Assembly (NCBI RefSeq): GCF_025960985.1 | Contig: NZ_JAOQMX010000021.1 | Location: forward strand, 1 to 64,000 | From: Flavobacterium psychraerolatum | Lineage (GTDB): Bacteria; Bacteroidota; Bacteroidia; Flavobacteriales; Flavobacteriaceae | Length of the DNA stretch: 64,000 nucleotides | Reading direction: 5' to 3' | Shown here: in pieces, positions 40,646 through 51,362 of the stretch | Layout: each line of letters begins with the position of its first letter | Numbering within the stretch: the stretch's first letter is position 1 | Program-made: the position numbers and the translations under genes | Notes under the pieces: generated by a model | Told to the model about the DNA's origin: nothing | Databases searched by the model: none | What the model saw: only the letters and a program-made list of their open reading frames with translations

Positions 40646-43600
40646 TTATTTTACTATCAATTTTTCGATAGCAGTTTTACCATTCTCTTCTACCTTAACA
40701 ACGTACATTCCTCTAACTAGTTTAGAAATATTAATTTCTTTACTGTCTGTAGTAACCGTTAACATTTCTTTTCCAGAAACGTCAAAGAAGCTAATTTTTT
40801 TCGTTCCATTTGTAGCAGATACGATATACACCTTACCGTCTACCGTTGGATTTGGAAAAATTGCAAATCCATCAATTGCAGATGTGTTAACACCTAGGGA
40901 ACAATCAGCGTCCATCACAGTTATTGAGCGCAAGGTTGAAGTCTCGTTCCCTAAAGCATCTGTAACACTGTAATGAACTGTGTATTGTCCAGAAACATCT
41001 ACGTTTACAGATCCTGTTACAACAACAGCCGATGTCAAAGTGGTACTTAGATTATCCATAGCAGCATAACCAGGTTCTACAAATCCACAACTTTTTCCTA
41101 TTGTGATGTATTCATCTCCTAGTAAAGTTAAGGTTGGTTTTGCTCTTTCGATAGTAACTGTCCAGTTTGCAATAGCTCCGCTTTGCGAAAGAATATTGTA
41201 TCCTACTGGTATCGAATAATTTAATGGTGTAACACCACTACTTTGAAGATATGTTCCAATACGCGCTGTTGCAAATTGAGAAACTTCAAAACTTGGATTC
41301 AAAGCAGAAAGAATAGCATTGTTATTAACCAAGACTTTTACTGTTTTAAATCCTTCTTCAATTACAGACGATCCAATTTGATTTGCTACCGTGTAAGAAA
41401 TAAATTTAGCTTCAGTATTTTTAGCATCAACTGTAATCATATAATTTGTTTTCGAAAGTTTATTTTCTGAAACTACGGTTACTAAAATGCTATTCGAATA
41501 ATCCAATTCAGATGTTACTGTTCCTGTTTGTTTTACATCATCAATGTAAAGTTCTGCACCTGAAGAAACGGTAAATGCCGCTTTTAAATTTGAAGTAGCT
41601 ACTCCAAAGGGAACCGTAGCAGTTACATTATCTCCAAAAATAGTAGTTGTAATACCTTGTGTCAAACTAGGATTTGCGCTGGTAGTGAAATTATAGCTTG
41701 TTAATTTACTTTCACTATTTAACCCAACAAGGACATTAATATTGTATTGTTCTACAATTCCTGTATTGAATCCAACTCCTTGAACCTCTAGGATAACAGG
41801 CAGTGCTAAGTTTACCAATGTTTGACCACTTATTACTGGAAGACCTCCAATCGTTACGGTAGAATTCATCCCTGCACTATAATCTATTGTAGCAGCAGTA
41901 ATATCTGCTCCATCTTTTAATACAACGTTGTATGTTTTAGTAGCTGCATCATAAGAAGATGATAATTGTTCTGTCAACTTCAAGCTTTCTAATAATACTG
42001 GTGTATTCCAGAATTTACCAGAACCCATACCATTTGTGTCTGCATTTTTGACAATAGCCGTATTATCACTTGCGCTTGTGTCGTATACAAATTGTCCATC
42101 ACCTGAAGAAAATGAATAGTACGCTAATAAGCCAGCTTCATTCCCTGTAAATTTAGTTGTTGAGTTGGCGATCAATGTAGCTTGATCACGAACACCCGAC
42201 CAGATACGAACTTCATCAATTTTACCATCAACACCACGTGTTAGTGAAGCATTGTTACCAATGAATGCTTGTGAAGTTGCATTAGTAGAAGCTGCCGCAG
42301 CGACACCTGTCGTTGTGTAAGGGGCAACAACACCATCCACATAAATTGTGTAAACATTACTTGAACTTACAGAGAAAGCGATATGTTGCCATTTGTTCAA
42401 CGACACAGAATTTAATCCTGTGTTCAATACGTAAGAACCAGTAGCAGTAGTAATTGATAATACTAAACTATTCTCCTGATATGTAGGATTGTTATTAGTA
42501 TGAACAAACAAAAGCACTTTTGACTTATCCAAAATTCTACCAAATGTCGTTGGATTATTTCTGTTTACCCAAGCTTCAAAAGTATAATTATTTGTTAAGT
42601 CTAGAGCTGGACTTGCATCCGTAACTATATAATCATTAACACCGTCAAATGTACCTACGACGTTGGTAGCTGTATTTGCTGCATGGTTAAACGAGATTGA
42701 TTTTAAATCATTTGTAGCATCTGTATCTCCAACCAATTTAGTATATACTTCTATTGTATAATTACCAACAGCTGCTAAATCTGCCTTTGTTGTAAAAGTG
42801 AAGGTTCCTGTTGAACCAGCTGCAATTGAAGCTGTACTTGTTTGCACTACTTCTGCACCAGCATTAATCTTATAAGCAATCGGAAAATTTGAAATCGCAG
42901 TTGTTGAATAGTTGCGAATAAGAGCAGTAATTGTAACTGGTTTCATTCCTAATTTTACTGGTGCCGTGATTGATTCTACGCTTGCATCAGCTGCAGTAAA
43001 AGGTAAAACATTAATTGTGTACTCTTCTATTTCGAAATCATCTCTTGAAGTTGTTAAGCCATCGAAAGTCGGTCCAAGATTCACGTTGAAATATTCACCT
43101 GGAGATCGGAACATGTGAATAACGCGCATTAACTTTTCACCAGAAGTGGTATTCGCTGGAATTGTTAATCCTCCTACTAACGTGAAATTATTTCTAAAAT
43201 TATGCACACTGGTTGTTGAAGCAATAGCTGGAGACGTAGCAGTGGTTACCGTATTTACCCAAAAGTTTCCTGCGTAAAATTCATCTGTTAGATTTCCATC
43301 ACCATTTAGATCGATTACAATCATTGTAAAAACACCTGGTGTTGTATTGGATAAATCTCTAGAAATTGGTCTTTCTGGTTTTGAAATAGTAATTTCAGGT
43401 TGATAAGTAAATCCAGCATATACCGGAATTTTGATATCCTTAAAGTTTGAATAACTAGTCGTTCCTGATGTATTTACGATATCATTCCATTTCATTTTTG
43501 TAATAGCAAAACCATTTGTATTTGTATGAACAGGTAACTCATTGCTATTATAAACTACTTTTTCGATAACATTATTAGTTAGATTGTCATCTACTTCGTC

Positions 43601-46600
43601 AATACCTGCCTTAATAGTATAAGTAGCACCAACTACAGATAAATCTGCCGTAGCTGTAAAAGTATAACTAACTGTTACCAATGTCGATATTGAAGGAACA
43701 ACACCTACTACTTTGGTACCACCATTTACTTGAAAAAATACAGGTACATTAGTTCGGGTCGCAGGACCCAAGTTAGTTACACGAACAGTAACTGCATTTG
43801 TTGCCGTTTTCAATCCAAGAATTTCCGGTGTAGTGATTGATGCCATTTGTGTATCATTAACCGTAGGTTTAGAAACACATGATATGTTTGCTACCCATCC
43901 TTTGTCTACTACTTCAGTATCTGATGTAAATTTGAATGTAAGTTCTCCACCTGTTGCAGTTGATGTCAAAGAAGGAGGAAGCGCAGTTCCATCATATACA
44001 CCTAACAAAGTAGCACTAGTTGAAGATCCATTATAAATATAAAGAAAATCATATCCTGATTCAAGGCTGAACTCTGTAAAATCAACCTTAATACTGTTTC
44101 CAGTAACAGATGGTTTAAAAGTGATTGTTTGAGAAAGATTATTAGTATAATCACCATATCTACTTCCACTATCAACAAACACATCAGCGCAAGTAGTTAC
44201 TGTTGCAGTACTTCCCATAACAGTATCTGTTCCATTATTAATAACCGTTTTGGTTATTGAATTATTTGTAACGTCCGAATCACTTACAGGCGTTATTTTA
44301 CCAACGATGGTGTACACTCCACCAACAGATAAATCTGCCTTTTGTATAAAAATATAGGTAAGTTCACTCAAAGGTGCAATTGGTCCCGGAATTATTTCTA
44401 CTACCTTGGTTCCATTATTCAATTGATATGAAATCGGAATATTACTTATAGCTGTAGGAGAGAAATTATAAACTTTAGCAGAAACCGTTTCTGCTGCTGT
44501 AAATGCAGTGTTAGTTGTTAGTGCAGTAAGTGCAAGATCACTAGTCGTTTGCTCATACATTTCAACATTATCTACATAAATAATATTGTAGGTTGGTGTT
44601 GTAGTAGCATCATTATCCATAACACCTTCAAAGGTTACATTAAATTTACTTCCAGCATAAGCCGCTAAGTTAAATGTTAATGCTCTTGTTGTTGAAGTTG
44701 TTGTTCCAGTATAAACTGAAGTACCATCAGCACTTGTTAAAGCAACACCATTTACCAAAACTCTAAAAAAGTTTTTATTCGTAGTTACACTATTTTGCAA
44801 AATCAAATCAAACTTCAAACGTAAAGCTTTACCAGAAAGACTAGTGGCATCAATTTCGCAAAAAGATAATCTCTTTATAAAGTTAGGGTTATTTGTAAAT
44901 GCAGTTGTAGCTGTACTAGTAGTCCAAAGCGGTGATCCCGCAACAGCAGATCCTGACATCTTTACAGCATCTAATGTGATAAGGCTTACAGACTCGTATC
45001 CAATAGAACCAGCTGTACTTGCTTTTGACAAGGTATAATTAGTTGGTTTTCTATCATTAAAGTTTTCTTTGAATGGTAAACTTAAGGCCGTTAAAACAGG
45101 TGCACTTATTGGTTCTACATTTACAGCCTTTACTCTTTCTGAAACAATACCAGTTGCGATATCAATAGCACGAACTGTAAACCAGTTATTTTCGCTAATA
45201 GTTAAATTTGTAAAAGTGTAAGTTGGGTCTGTTACAATAGCAACCGAATCAAATTGGTAGCCATTAAGTCTTAATACCTCATACTTTGCGCCAGGAATAG
45301 CATCCCAGTCCATTTTATAAGATGAGCTTCCGCAGGTTGCAGGTGCAATTACCAAATTTTTTGGCTCAGGCATAACGATAAAAGTTTCATTTGAAACCTG
45401 TACTTTAGAACCAGCTATAATTCTGATCTTTGCATTGGCAACTACTCCAGCAGGAACCTTCCACGCAAAATTTCTTGCTGTTGCAGGTAAATCAGTTGCA
45501 ATACTTGTGTACGTACTACCACCATCTTTAGAATATTCAATAGTAAAGGTTTTATCCTCTCCTTCATAATCCCAACGAATGTACTCCGTATTATCTGGAT
45601 TAAATTTCTCTCCTCCGATTGGGTAAGTCAAAACTAATTCTGGAGCAACATAATCGTAAACCACTGCAAATTCCTGAGCATCCAATGGAACATTTGTCCC
45701 AGTCACAATGATTTTGTAAGTTCCAGCTGCTGGATTATCTAAAGTGATTTGCTCAATATTATTCAAATAATCTACGCCTCTTTTTGCATTTGAATTGGGT
45801 AATGTTGGATCTAAAATCCAAGGTAGTGTAACCACACCATCTTTTACAATTTTAATATCCAAATCGTTAACTAAAATAGCCGTTGCACCAGGAGTCGCAC
45901 CCGGATCTGTGTAGTTTAACATTACTTTCAAAGAAACCAATCCTGCAGGTACTATAATTTGTTTTTCATAAGACGCTCCATTTACTACCGAAGCAGTATA
46001 AAACATTTTCTTGTCTAATACTTTTACAGCACGCAATGCATTTAGATTTCCAAAACCATATTTATAATCTGGACCCGGATTACCAACGTCTTTTGCAGTA
46101 TTACATACAAGAGCTTTCATTAATGATGCTAATGGTTTTTCAGTATAAATATTTTTATACCTTTCATAAAGCAGTACTAATGTTCCAGAAGTTCCAGGTG
46201 TAGCCATAGAAGTTCCACTCATAATTTGATATCCATTTGAATAGTCTAACGAATATACATTAGAACCAACAGCAGAAATTTGCGGTACCAATCGACCGTC
46301 AAGTGTTGGACCAAAACTACTATAGTTACTTATCACATCAGTAGGTTCGTTGGCTGCTACATGCAAGGCATTTTTTGATGCTTTAGTTGAAGTATTAAAT
46401 CCACCAGCATAGGCTGACTGTGCATTTCCGTTTGAATATACGTTTAATAAATATGGATATTTCACAGTCACATCATCATCACCTCTATCACTTACATTAT
46501 AGCGGGTAGTGTTATACCCAGAAGTAAGATTTACACCATAGGAATTTGAAGTAAGCTCTACTCCATCATTTGCTGCAGCAAGATCTCTTTCAGCATAAAC

Positions 46601-47530
46601 TGGTAGCCCATTAGATTGGGTGTTGAAATTCCAACCGTACATTTGTACTTCTGGCGCCATACCTTTCGCTTTAGGATCAAGTATACCTGCACCTCCAATT
46701 GTTCCAGATACGTGTTCACCATGTGAAGAAGCCGATTCATATTCTCTATTCGTCACCCTTCCGGTATGATCAATATGTTTTTCAAGATTTCCGTCCCAAA
46801 TACCAATTTTAACTCCTCTACCGGTTAAATCATAACCAAGACCAGGAATTTTTGAACTTAGTACATTTACCTTGTGAGAAGTAACACCAGGAAGGTTATC
46901 ACTTTCAACTGGAGCAGCAATCAACTCAATATTTTGTACCCAGTTTAATTTTGCAATTTCATTCAATTTAGCAGCTGGTACTTGCAAATAAACTTGATCA
47001 AAATCTTTTATTACTTTAAATCCTTTTACAGACAAAACCTGTAAATCTGAAGCAATTACTGCTTGATCTGCTTCTTTAAAATAGCTCACTACTACTTTAA
47101 CTTCATTTTCTTCCATCGCATAGTCTGGAACCTCTCCGCTTGCAATGATAGGATCAATTTTATACCCTGGTTCCACTTGTAGCACTGTTCTAATATTTTT
47201 AGAAAAAGTGCTTTGATTATAGTACTTTGAATCAATAGCTACGTAGTAACTATTATTTGACAAATAATCAATAATTGTAATTCCTTGATTTTTCAATTCG
47301 CTCTGTTCCTTAGCTGTTGGAGTAGTTTGAAATTGGACTAAAGAATATTCCGTTTTTGGAATTTTATGTCTGGCATTTTTTTTGCGAGCAGTCATTTGCT
47401 GCTTAAAATTTGCCGAAGTGGTAATTTTCCTTCCATTGATTAGAATAGAATAATCATCCGGATTGCTGTGTTGCGACCACCCCATGATCGCAAAGAGTAG
47501 CAAAATAACTGAGAGTAATTTTTTCTTCAT
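40646..47530 (-). CDS. giant T9SS-secreted subtilisin-like (S8) serine protease
   Basis: A 2294-aa protein with a signal peptide (LLSVILLLFAIMGWSQ) and a propeptide-like region (about 45-210). The S8 catalytic domain has D246 (KIGIWDGNL), H270 (SSHGEHVSG) and S441 (MSGTSMATPG). A P-domain-like region and several CARDB/adhesion-like repeats follow (DLALTALTTNTAFTAAETVS and later copies), with a CUB-like segment near 1115-1220 (SGYDFLYIYNGSS) and a LamG-like domain near 1640-1790 (YTFEAWVNRNN). DUF5011-like beta domains and a type IX sorting domain (about 2215-2294, NPTVDGKVYIV...GMYVVKVEENGK) complete it. It is probably a cell-surface or secreted polymer-degrading protease. It lies between dnaK and a dnaK-tail copy. 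Confidence 0.92.
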   Translation of the reverse strand: MKKKLLSVILLLFAIMGWSQHSNPDDYSILINGRKITTSANFKQQMTARKKNARHKIPKTEYSLVQFQTTPTAKEQSELKNQGITIIDYLSNNSYYVAIDSKYYNQSTFSKNIRTVLQVEPGYKIDPIIASGEVPDYAMEENEVKVVVSYFKEADQAVIASDLQVLSVKGFKVIKDFDQVYLQVPAAKLNEIAKLNWVQNIELIAAPVESDNLPGVTSHKVNVLSSKIPGLGYDLTGRGVKIGIWDGNLEKHIDHTGRVTNREYESASSHGEHVSGTIGGAGILDPKAKGMAPEVQMYGWNFNTQSNGLPVYAERDLAAANDGVELTSNSYGVNLTSGYNTTRYNVSDRGDDDVTVKYPYLLNVYSNGNAQSAYAGGFNTSTKASKNALHVAANEPTDVISNYSSFGPTLDGRLVPQISAVGSNVYSLDYSNGYQIMSGTSMATPGTSGTLVLLYERYKNIYTEKPLASLMKALVCNTAKDVGNPGPDYKYGFGNLNALRAVKVLDKKMFYTASVVNGASYEKQIIVPAGLVSLKVMLNYTDPGATPGATAILVNDLDIKIVKDGVVTLPWILDPTLPNSNAKRGVDYLNNIEQITLDNPAAGTYKIIVTGTNVPLDAQEFAVVYDYVAPELVLTYPIGGEKFNPDNTEYIRWDYEGEDKTFTIEYSKDGGSTYTSIATDLPATARNFAWKVPAGVVANAKIRIIAGSKVQVSNETFIVMPEPKNLVIAPATCGSSSYKMDWDAIPGAKYEVLRLNGYQFDSVAIVTDPTYTFTNLTISENNWFTVRAIDIATGIVSERVKAVNVEPISAPVLTALSLPFKENFNDRKPTNYTLSKASTAGSIGYESVSLITLDAVKMSGSAVAGSPLWTTSTATTAFTNNPNFIKRLSFCEIDATSLSGKALRLKFDLILQNSVTTNKNFFRVLVNGVALTSADGTSVYTGTTTSTTRALTFNLAAYAGSKFNVTFEGVMDNDATTTPTYNIIYVDNVEMYEQTTSDLALTALTTNTAFTAAETVSAKVYNFSPTAISNIPISYQLNNGTKVVEIIPGPIAPLSELTYIFIQKADLSVGGVYTIVGKITPVSDSDVTNNSITKTVINNGTDTVMGSTATVTTCADVFVDSGSRYGDYTNNLSQTITFKPSVTGNSIKVDFTEFSLESGYDFLYIYNGSSTSATLLGVYDGTALPPSLTSTATGGELTFKFTSDTEVVDKGWVANISCVSKPTVNDTQMASITTPEILGLKTATNAVTVRVTNLGPATRTNVPVFFQVNGGTKVVGVVPSISTLVTVSYTFTATADLSVVGATYTIKAGIDEVDDNLTNNVIEKVVYNSNELPVHTNTNGFAITKMKWNDIVNTSGTTSYSNFKDIKIPVYAGFTYQPEITISKPERPISRDLSNTTPGVFTMIVIDLNGDGNLTDEFYAGNFWVNTVTTATSPAIASTTSVHNFRNNFTLVGGLTIPANTTSGEKLMRVIHMFRSPGEYFNVNLGPTFDGLTTSRDDFEIEEYTINVLPFTAADASVESITAPVKLGMKPVTITALIRNYSTTAISNFPIAYKINAGAEVVQTSTASIAAGSTGTFTFTTKADLAAVGNYTIEVYTKLVGDTDATNDLKSISFNHAANTATNVVGTFDGVNDYIVTDASPALDLTNNYTFEAWVNRNNPTTFGRILDKSKVLLFVHTNNNPTYQENSLVLSITTATGSYVLNTGLNSVSLNKWQHIAFSVSSSNVYTIYVDGVVAPYTTTGVAAAASTNATSQAFIGNNASLTRGVDGKIDEVRIWSGVRDQATLIANSTTKFTGNEAGLLAYYSFSSGDGQFVYDTSASDNTAIVKNADTNGMGSGKFWNTPVLLESLKLTEQLSSSYDAATKTYNVVLKDGADITAATIDYSAGMNSTVTIGGLPVISGQTLVNLALPVILEVQGVGFNTGIVEQYNINVLVGLNSESKLTSYNFTTSANPSLTQGITTTIFGDNVTATVPFGVATSNLKAAFTVSSGAELYIDDVKQTGTVTSELDYSNSILVTVVSENKLSKTNYMITVDAKNTEAKFISYTVANQIGSSVIEEGFKTVKVLVNNNAILSALNPSFEVSQFATARIGTYLQSSGVTPLNYSIPVGYNILSQSGAIANWTVTIERAKPTLTLLGDEYITIGKSCGFVEPGYAAMDNLSTTLTSAVVVTGSVNVDVSGQYTVHYSVTDALGNETSTLRSITVMDADCSLGVNTSAIDGFAIFPNPTVDGKVYIVSATNGTKKISFFDVSGKEMLTVTTDSKEINISKLVRGMYVVKVEENGKTAIEKLIVK

Positions 47531-47565
47531 GTTTTTAATAAATTTGTTATATAAATGTAAAAGAT

Positions 47566-47595
47566 CAAATATATATCAAGAAGAAAGAAATTCAA
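47566..47595 (-). promoter_or_regulatory. promoter of the giant protease gene
   Basis: On the minus strand TTG (47593-47595), 19 nt, TATATTTG (47566-47573): an exact consensus match. The start codon at 47530 is about 30 nt past the expected transcription start. Confidence 0.75.
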
Positions 47596-47688
47596 TCTCT
47601 AGGAATTGAATAATTCGAACATAAAAATGCATATAAAACAAAATTTTTGACTTATTTTATCAAAAATGTTAAAAACACAAAAAGTAAG
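47596..47688. other. intergenic stretch between protease promoter and terminators
   Basis: AT-rich sequence without a gene or motif; it forms part of the 308-nt gap between the protease and dnaK genes. Confidence 0.4.
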
Positions 47689-47721
47689 AAAAAGCTACAT
47701 ATTAAGTTGGTAGCTTTTTTT
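47689..47721. terminator. intrinsic terminator
   Basis: AAAAAGCTAC pairs with GTAGCTTTTT, flanked by A and T runs. It lies downstream of the dnaK terminator in the minus direction and may back it up. Confidence 0.75.
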
Positions 47722-47763
47722 ATAAATACATAACACCCACATAATATTTATTTATAAAACAAA

Positions 47764-47797
47764 AAAAAATCCTAAGCCTTACGACTTAGGATTTTTT
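47764..47797. terminator. dnaK terminator
   Basis: AAAAAATCCTAAG (47764-47776) pairs with CTTAGGATTTTTT (47785-47797). A second hairpin lies between it and the dnaK stop codon. The whole block recurs at 40378-40448. Confidence 0.88.
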
Positions 47798-47838
47798 GAT
47801 TATAGTAGAGACGGATAGTATCCATCTCTATAATATAA

Positions 47839-49722
47839 TTATTTTACTTCTTCAAATTCAACATCTTCAACGTTGTCTCCTTGAGTTTCAGCTTGTGGTT
47901 CTGCACCACCTTGAGCTTGTTCTCCTTCAGCATACATTGCTTCTGTTGCTTTTTTCCAAGCAGCGTTGATGTTATCAAGTGCAGTTTGAATAGCTGGAAC
48001 GTCTTGAGATTGGTGAGCCATTCTCAATTCAGTCAATGCGTACTCAACAGCCACTTTATTATCATCTGTTAATTTAGATCCAAGGTCTTTCAACTGAGTT
48101 TCTGTTTGGAAGATCATAGAATCAGCTTCGTTTAATTTCTCAGCTCTAGATCTAGCGATTTTGTCAGACTCAGCGTTAGCTTCAGCATCTTGTTTCATTC
48201 TTTCGATTTCTTCAGAAGTTAATCCAGAAGAAGCTTCGATACGGATGTCATGAGATTTACCTGTTCCTTTGTCAGTAGCAGATACTTTGATGATACCATT
48301 TGCATCAATATCAAATGAAACCTCGATTTGAGGAACTCCTCTTGGTGCTGGTGGAATACCGTCTAAGTTAAAACGTCCGATAGTTTTGTTATCAGCAGCC
48401 ATTGCTCTAGCTCCTTGAAGAACGTGTAGTTCAACAGTTGGTTGAGAATCTGCAGCTGTAGAGAAAACTTGAGATTTTTTAGTTGGGATAGTAGTATTAG
48501 CTTCAATTAAGATAGTCATAATTCCACCCATAGTTTCGATACCTAAAGATAAAGGTGTAACGTCTAATAACAATACATCTTTTACATCTCCAGAAAGAAC
48601 TCCACCTTGAATAGCTGCTCCAATTGCAACAACCTCATCAGGGTTAACTCCTTTAGACGCTTTTTTACCGAAGAATTTTTCAACTTCTTCAACAATTCTT
48701 GGGATACGTGTAGATCCACCTACCAAGATAACTTCGTCAATATCAGATGTAGATAAACCTGCATCTTTCAACGCTCTTGCTACTGGAGCCATAGAACGTT
48801 TTACTAATGAATCAGCTAATTGCTCAAATTTAGCACGAGATAATTTTTTTACTAAGTGTTTTGGTCCTGAAGCAGTAGCCGTAACATATGGTAAGTTGAT
48901 TTCTGTTTCAGCAGAAGCAGACAATTCAATCTTAGCTTTTTCAGCAGCTTCTTTGATACGTTGTAATGACATTGGGTCAAGACGTAAATCAATACCTTCT
49001 TCAGCATTAAATTCGTCAGCTAACCAGTCAATAATAACTTGGTCAAAATCATCTCCACCTAAGTGAGTATCTCCATTTGTAGACAATACTTCAAAAACTC
49101 CGTCTCCTAATTCAAGAACAGAGATATCAAATGTACCTCCACCTAAATCGTAAACTGCGATTTTTTGATCTACTCCTTTTTTATCCAATCCGTAAGCAAG
49201 TGCCGCAGCAGTTGGCTCATTGATGATACGCATAACTTTAAGACCTGCAATTTCACCAGCTTCTTTTGTAGCTTGACGTTGTGCATCATTAAAGTAAGCA
49301 GGAACAGTAATAACCGCTTCAGTAACTGTTTGACCTAAATAGTCTTCAGCAGTTTTTTTCATTTTTTGCAATGTCATTGCTGACAATTCTTGCGCAGAGT
49401 ACAAACGACCATCAATATCCACACGTGGAGTATTGTTGTCTCCTTTTACTACTGAATAAGGAACTCTTTTTGCTTCTTCTGTAGTTTCAGCAAAAGATTG
49501 TCCCATAAAACGTTTGATAGAAGCAATAGTCTTAGTTGGATTAGTTACCGCTTGTCTTTTTGCAGGATCCCCTACTTTAATTTCTCCACCTTCAACAAAA
49601 GCGATGATAGATGGTGTTGTTCTTTTTCCTTCTGCATTAGGAATTACAACAGCTTCATTACCTTCCATTACAGAAACACAAGAGTTTGTAGTACCTAAAT
49701 CAATTCCGATTATTTTACCCAT
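47839..49722 (-). CDS. dnaK: Hsp70 chaperone DnaK
   Basis: A 627-aa cytoplasmic Hsp70. The ATPase domain begins [20 protein letters not shown] and contains [32 protein letters not shown] and [12 protein letters not shown]. The substrate-binding domain follows ([17 protein letters not shown]), then the helical lid, and an acidic tail ending EDVEFEEVK. It folds and refolds proteins together with DnaJ and GrpE, which are not in the window. A sigma-54-like promoter lies upstream, with repeated TGACA elements. Its last about 160 nt and terminator are duplicated 7.4 kb away. Confidence 0.98.
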   Translation of the reverse strand: MGKIIGIDLGTTNSCVSVMEGNEAVVIPNAEGKRTTPSIIAFVEGGEIKVGDPAKRQAVTNPTKTIASIKRFMGQSFAETTEEAKRVPYSVVKGDNNTPRVDIDGRLYSAQELSAMTLQKMKKTAEDYLGQTVTEAVITVPAYFNDAQRQATKEAGEIAGLKVMRIINEPTAAALAYGLDKKGVDQKIAVYDLGGGTFDISVLELGDGVFEVLSTNGDTHLGGDDFDQVIIDWLADEFNAEEGIDLRLDPMSLQRIKEAAEKAKIELSASAETEINLPYVTATASGPKHLVKKLSRAKFEQLADSLVKRSMAPVARALKDAGLSTSDIDEVILVGGSTRIPRIVEEVEKFFGKKASKGVNPDEVVAIGAAIQGGVLSGDVKDVLLLDVTPLSLGIETMGGIMTILIEANTTIPTKKSQVFSTAADSQPTVELHVLQGARAMAADNKTIGRFNLDGIPPAPRGVPQIEVSFDIDANGIIKVSATDKGTGKSHDIRIEASSGLTSEEIERMKQDAEANAESDKIARSRAEKLNEADSMIFQTETQLKDLGSKLTDDNKVAVEYALTELRMAHQSQDVPAIQTALDNINAAWKKATEAMYAEGEQAQGGAEPQAETQGDNVEDVEFEEVK

Positions 49723-49777
49723 TTTTACTATATTTAATTTTATTATATACTCATTTTAATAACTTGATGACTGTAAA

Positions 49778-49793
49778 GCAATCATTATGCCAA
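49778..49793 (-). promoter_or_regulatory. sigma-54-like promoter of dnaK
   Basis: On the minus strand TTGGCATAATGATTGC has GG and GC exactly 10 nt apart, matching the -24/-12 pattern (TTGGCA, TTGC). Start would be near 49766, 44 nt before the ATG. Several TGACA/TGTCA copies upstream (about 49813-49880) could be activator sites. Confidence 0.6.
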
Positions 49794-50057
49794 CAGAAAA
49801 CCACTTAATAAATTGTCAGTTTTTGTTAGAATGGCGGAAATATAGCTGACAACTTGACATTTCAAAAGGACTGACAAACTAAAAATCAGAATCCATAGAT
49901 GTCACCTACCTTCATCACCCTCTTGAATCGTGAACATAGGCAACAGAATACTCCACAAACAAAAAAATGATCTCTTTTTCTTTTTTTGTCTTAAAACTTG
50001 ATTTCTGTCTTTGGAATCTTGATACTAATTTTATGATCTTGATTTTTGATTTTACAG

Positions 50058-50065
50058 TATATTTG
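50058..50065 (+). promoter_or_regulatory. -7 box upstream of the DUF1398 gene
   Basis: TATATTTG matches TAnnTTTG exactly, 17 nt before the ATG at 50083. The nearest TTG (50039-50041) is at 16 nt, a little short of the usual spacing. Confidence 0.45.
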
Positions 50066-50082
50066 TTTAAAAAAATCAAATT

Positions 50083-50472
50083 ATGTTTACTTTATTACAA
50101 ATTCAAACTGCGCACGACAAAGTACAATCTGGTGCCGACTTTTCCATCTATATTCAAGATTTAATTCAGATGGGCGTCAAAGGTTATGACACTATTGTTG
50201 CTGATGGCCGTGTTGTTTATTACGGTGACAATGATTATACCACAAGTACCGGGACTAAATACGAAACACTGCCGACCGCTACCCTACCCAACAAAGAACG
50301 TTTTATTGAGTTTTTGGTGATGCATCAAGACGGCCAAACCAACTACTATACTTTTTGCCAACATGCCGCTCAATGCGGGATTGCAAAATGGCGTATAGAT
50401 ATTGTTGAGATGACTTGTACTTACTTGGATGCAGCTAGCAATCCCATTGTAATCGAAAAAATTCCCGTTTAA
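50083..50472 (+). CDS. DUF1398 family protein (YbcV-like)
   Basis: A 129-aa cytoplasmic protein of the DUF1398 family. Recognisable parts are IQDLIQMGVKGYDTIVADGR and VYYGDND, then LVMHQDGQTNYYTFCQHAAQ and CGIAKWRIDIVEMTCTYLD. The function of the family is unknown. It is a stand-alone plus-strand gene divergent from dnaK with its own -7 box. No operon partner is evident. Confidence 0.82.
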   Translation: MFTLLQIQTAHDKVQSGADFSIYIQDLIQMGVKGYDTIVADGRVVYYGDNDYTTSTGTKYETLPTATLPNKERFIEFLVMHQDGQTNYYTFCQHAAQCGIAKWRIDIVEMTCTYLDAASNPIVIEKIPV

Positions 50473-50780
50473 GAATCCTTTATTATAACTAATTTTGAGT
50501 ATGTTAATTTTCAAAAATGATATTGCTGTCCGTTATTACTTTGAAATTGATAAATATAAAATTTTAACACTTATAAGACTCCACACGGCTCACAGCATGA
50601 CAGCTTACTAACAACTAGTAGTTTAGAGAAAAAAAACAAATATATTATATAGAACTATTTTAAGAGAAGAACCATTTACTTTTAGTTTTTTCCGCACAGA
50701 TATATCAAAACTATATTTCAATTTGTTATTTTTACTAAGCAAGCTAAATCTATTACACTAACATAATACTATCAAAAAAT

Positions 50781-51218
50781 ATGACCTCTTTTAGCAAACA
50801 AATCTCTTTTCGCTGGGCAGATATCGACCCTAATTTGCACGTTAGACACAGTGTCTATTATGATTTTGGAGCACAACATCGTATAGAAATTCTTGAAGGT
50901 CTAGGTTTGACCATGAAAATGATGTTTTTACAGCATTTTGGACCTGTAATTTTCAGAGAAGAGTGTGTTTTTCGAAAAGAAATCAAACTTTCAGACACCA
51001 TATTCATCCATACCAAAGTAGCCAAAATGAATGCAGATGCTTCACGATGGACTATTGTTCATGAATTGCGTAATGAAAAAGATGAATTGGCTGCTACTAT
51101 CTCTGTCGACGGCGCGTGGATGGATACCAAACTGAGGAAACTTGTGAATCCTGTCCCCGATTCTATCATGGAAGCATTATCTGTATTTCCAAAAAGCGAT
51201 GATTTTATTGAACTTTAA
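50781..51218 (+). CDS. hotdog-fold acyl-CoA thioesterase
   Basis: A 145-aa hotdog-fold protein. FRWADIDPNLHVRHSVYYDF carries the catalytic Asp in the position used by 4-hydroxybenzoyl-CoA/YbgC-type thioesterases, and VIFREECVFRKEIKLSDTI fits the central strands. The substrate is unknown. It stands alone; 265 nt precede it with no recognised feature. Confidence 0.82.
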   Translation: MTSFSKQISFRWADIDPNLHVRHSVYYDFGAQHRIEILEGLGLTMKMMFLQHFGPVIFREECVFRKEIKLSDTIFIHTKVAKMNADASRWTIVHELRNEKDELAATISVDGAWMDTKLRKLVNPVPDSIMEALSVFPKSDDFIEL

Positions 51219-51362
51219 ATTTCCAATACCATAGTGATTGGAATTAAATATGTAAATTTGAGGATAACCATCTCAAATTAGTCAAAACCTTTATATAAAA
51301 TATCGGTAACAGACATACACAATAAAAGTATAACCTAACAATTAAACTTAAAATAAAGATAT

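Noticed and set aside
43833-44036. Short plus-strand ORFs inside the giant protease gene
   Set aside because: They are antisense shadows of a strongly supported coding frame; no start signals or motifs.
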